Source: JACCZX01 sp040003315 (GTDB taxonomy: Bacteria; Pseudomonadota; Gammaproteobacteria; Burkholderiales; Burkholderiaceae_F). From it: DNA of 6,769 nt. The stretch is taken from assembly GCA_040003315.1 (NCBI GenBank), contig JBDUCU010000142.1:1-6769 (forward strand). The letters run 5' to 3'. Position 1 is the stretch's first letter. Every line of letters starts with the position of its first letter. The notes under the pieces were generated by a model. It worked only from the letters and a program-made list of their open reading frames with translations. It searched no databases and was not told where the DNA came from. This document shows positions 5,815 through 6,769 of the stretch, in pieces. The position numbers and the translations under genes are program-made.

Positions 5815-6769
5815 GTGGTTGCGACGACACCCGCGGTGACGTTCCTGTTCACTGACATTGAGGGCAGCACCAAGCTCTGGGAGACCGAGCCGGTGCGGAT
5901 GGCAGACGCGCTTGCCCGCCACGATCGACTCTGCCGCGGGAGCGTCGAGGCGCACGGCGGGCGGTACGTTAAGACGACGGGTGATGGGTTGCACGCCGTG
6001 TTCGGCGACCCTTCCGCTGCCGTCGCGGCGGTCATCGAGTTGCAGCGCGGGATGGCGGCGATCGCCGCGGATTGCGGCCTTCCCTTCAAGATTCGCTGCG
6101 GTTTGCATACCGGTGCCGCGCAGGAGCGTGACGGCGACTACTTCGGTAGCGCGGTCAACCGTGCGGCGCGCATCATGAGCGCCGCCCATGGCGGACAGGT
6201 GCTGCTGTCACAGTCCGTCGTCGACTTGGGCCAGGGGCGCTTCCCCGACGACACCGACCTCCTGCACCTTGGGCGCGTCCGGCTGCGCGACCTCTCGGCG
6301 CCGGAGGATGTTTGGCAGTTGCTGCATGCCGATCTGCCGCGCACGTTTCCGGCGTTGCGCTCGCTCGATTCGACACCCAATAATCTAACGCAGCAACCGA
6401 CGAGTTTCATCGGCCGCGAAAAGGAAATCGCGGGGATCAAGGAACTGCTCGGCAAGACACGGCTGCTCACCCTCACCGGTTCCGGCGGCTGCGGCAAGAC
6501 CCGCTTGGCCGTGCAGGTGGCGGCGGACCTGCTCGAATCCTATGCGGATGGCGTCTGGGTGGCGGAGCTCGCCGCCGTGGCGGACCCAGCCCTTGTGCCG
6601 CAGACCGTGACCACGATCCTCGGGCTGCGTGAGGAGCCCGGCAAGAGCCTGACGCAGACACTGACTGATCATCTCAAGTCCCGGCGCTCGTTGCTGGTGC
6701 TGGATAACGCCGAACACCTGCTCGCGGCCTGCGCGCAACTGGCCGACGCGGTGCTGCGCCAGTGTCCGC
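5815..6769 (+). CDS. Class III adenylate/guanylate cyclase fused to NB-ARC-type ATPase (partial)
   Basis: The frame opens after a TAA at 5752-5754 and runs off the right edge, giving 318 residues from GTG 5815. That start gives MVATTPAVTFLFTDIEGST, the usual N-terminus of this family, although no good Shine-Dalgarno is visible. The cyclase domain (about 8-170) has both metal aspartates (Asp14 in FTDIEGST, Asp57 in KTTGDG), the purine-specifying Lys53 and Asp108, and the transition-state Asn115 and Arg119 in DYFGSAVNRAAR. This pattern predicts an active cyclase making cAMP from ATP. A short linker leads to FIGREKEI (198-205) and an NTPase domain with Walker A TGSGGCGKT (Lys228) and Walker B LLVLDNAEHLL (Asp297). 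Full-length relatives usually continue into TPR-like repeats; that part lies outside the window. The protein is probably cytosolic, with the ATPase/TPR part sensing an unknown signal and controlling the cyclase. Confidence 0.88.
   Translation, partial: MVATTPAVTFLFTDIEGSTKLWETEPVRMADALARHDRLCRGSVEAHGGRYVKTTGDGLHAVFGDPSAAVAAVIELQRGMAAIAADCGLPFKIRCGLHTGAAQERDGDYFGSAVNRAARIMSAAHGGQVLLSQSVVDLGQGRFPDDTDLLHLGRVRLRDLSAPEDVWQLLHADLPRTFPALRSLDSTPNNLTQQPTSFIGREKEIAGIKELLGKTRLLTLTGSGGCGKTRLAVQVAADLLESYADGVWVAELAAVADPALVPQTVTTILGLREEPGKSLTQTLTDHLKSRRSLLVLDNAEHLLAACAQLADAVLRQCP

Noticed and set aside
5584..6189. Long minus-strand open frame opposite the cyclase gene
   Set aside because: The plus strand here encodes an unambiguous class III cyclase. 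The minus frame is Arg/His-rich and has no motif.

Overview
The base composition is GC-rich and the gene families (KaiC-like ATPase, GGDEF-PAS-histidine kinase, cyclase/NB-ARC regulator, integron cassettes, IS3 remnant) point to an environmental proteobacterium. The integron attC style suggests a beta- or gammaproteobacterium, but this is inference; nothing here names a species.

Left part (1-4588): a partial minus-strand gene leaves the window at its left edge. Facing away from it is a compact plus-strand operon of three genes. The first encodes a small helical protein of unknown function. It overlaps by 8 nt a double-domain KaiC/RecA-like ATPase, which is followed by, or translationally coupled to, a GGDEF-PAS-histidine-kinase protein. 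The KaiC homologue lacks the Ser/Thr phosphorylation pair of the cyanobacterial clock protein. The kinase protein has an intact GGDEF catalytic motif and c-di-GMP inhibitory site, but its kinase ATP-binding domain is badly degenerate. A reasonable model is that the ATPase and the small protein control a sensory diguanylate cyclase; this has not been shown.

Middle part (4589-5627): a graveyard of mobile DNA. Read on the minus strand, it holds the C-terminal remnant of a histidine-phosphatase-like gene, then a well-formed integron attC recombination site (4944-5034), then a second small cassette-type gene broken by a frameshift. The phosphatase remnant is cut at its upstream end by the last third of an IS3-family transposase gene with its right terminal end. 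No integron integrase or attI is present in the window, so this looks like an orphan or scattered cassette fragment.

Right part (5628-6769): a short non-coding stretch with two inverted repeats, then a plus-strand gene entering from GTG 5815 and leaving the window. It encodes a class III nucleotidyl cyclase with all catalytic residues, fused to an NB-ARC-type signalling ATPase. The window therefore carries two predicted second-messenger enzymes (c-di-GMP and probably cAMP) on either side of an integron/IS scar.
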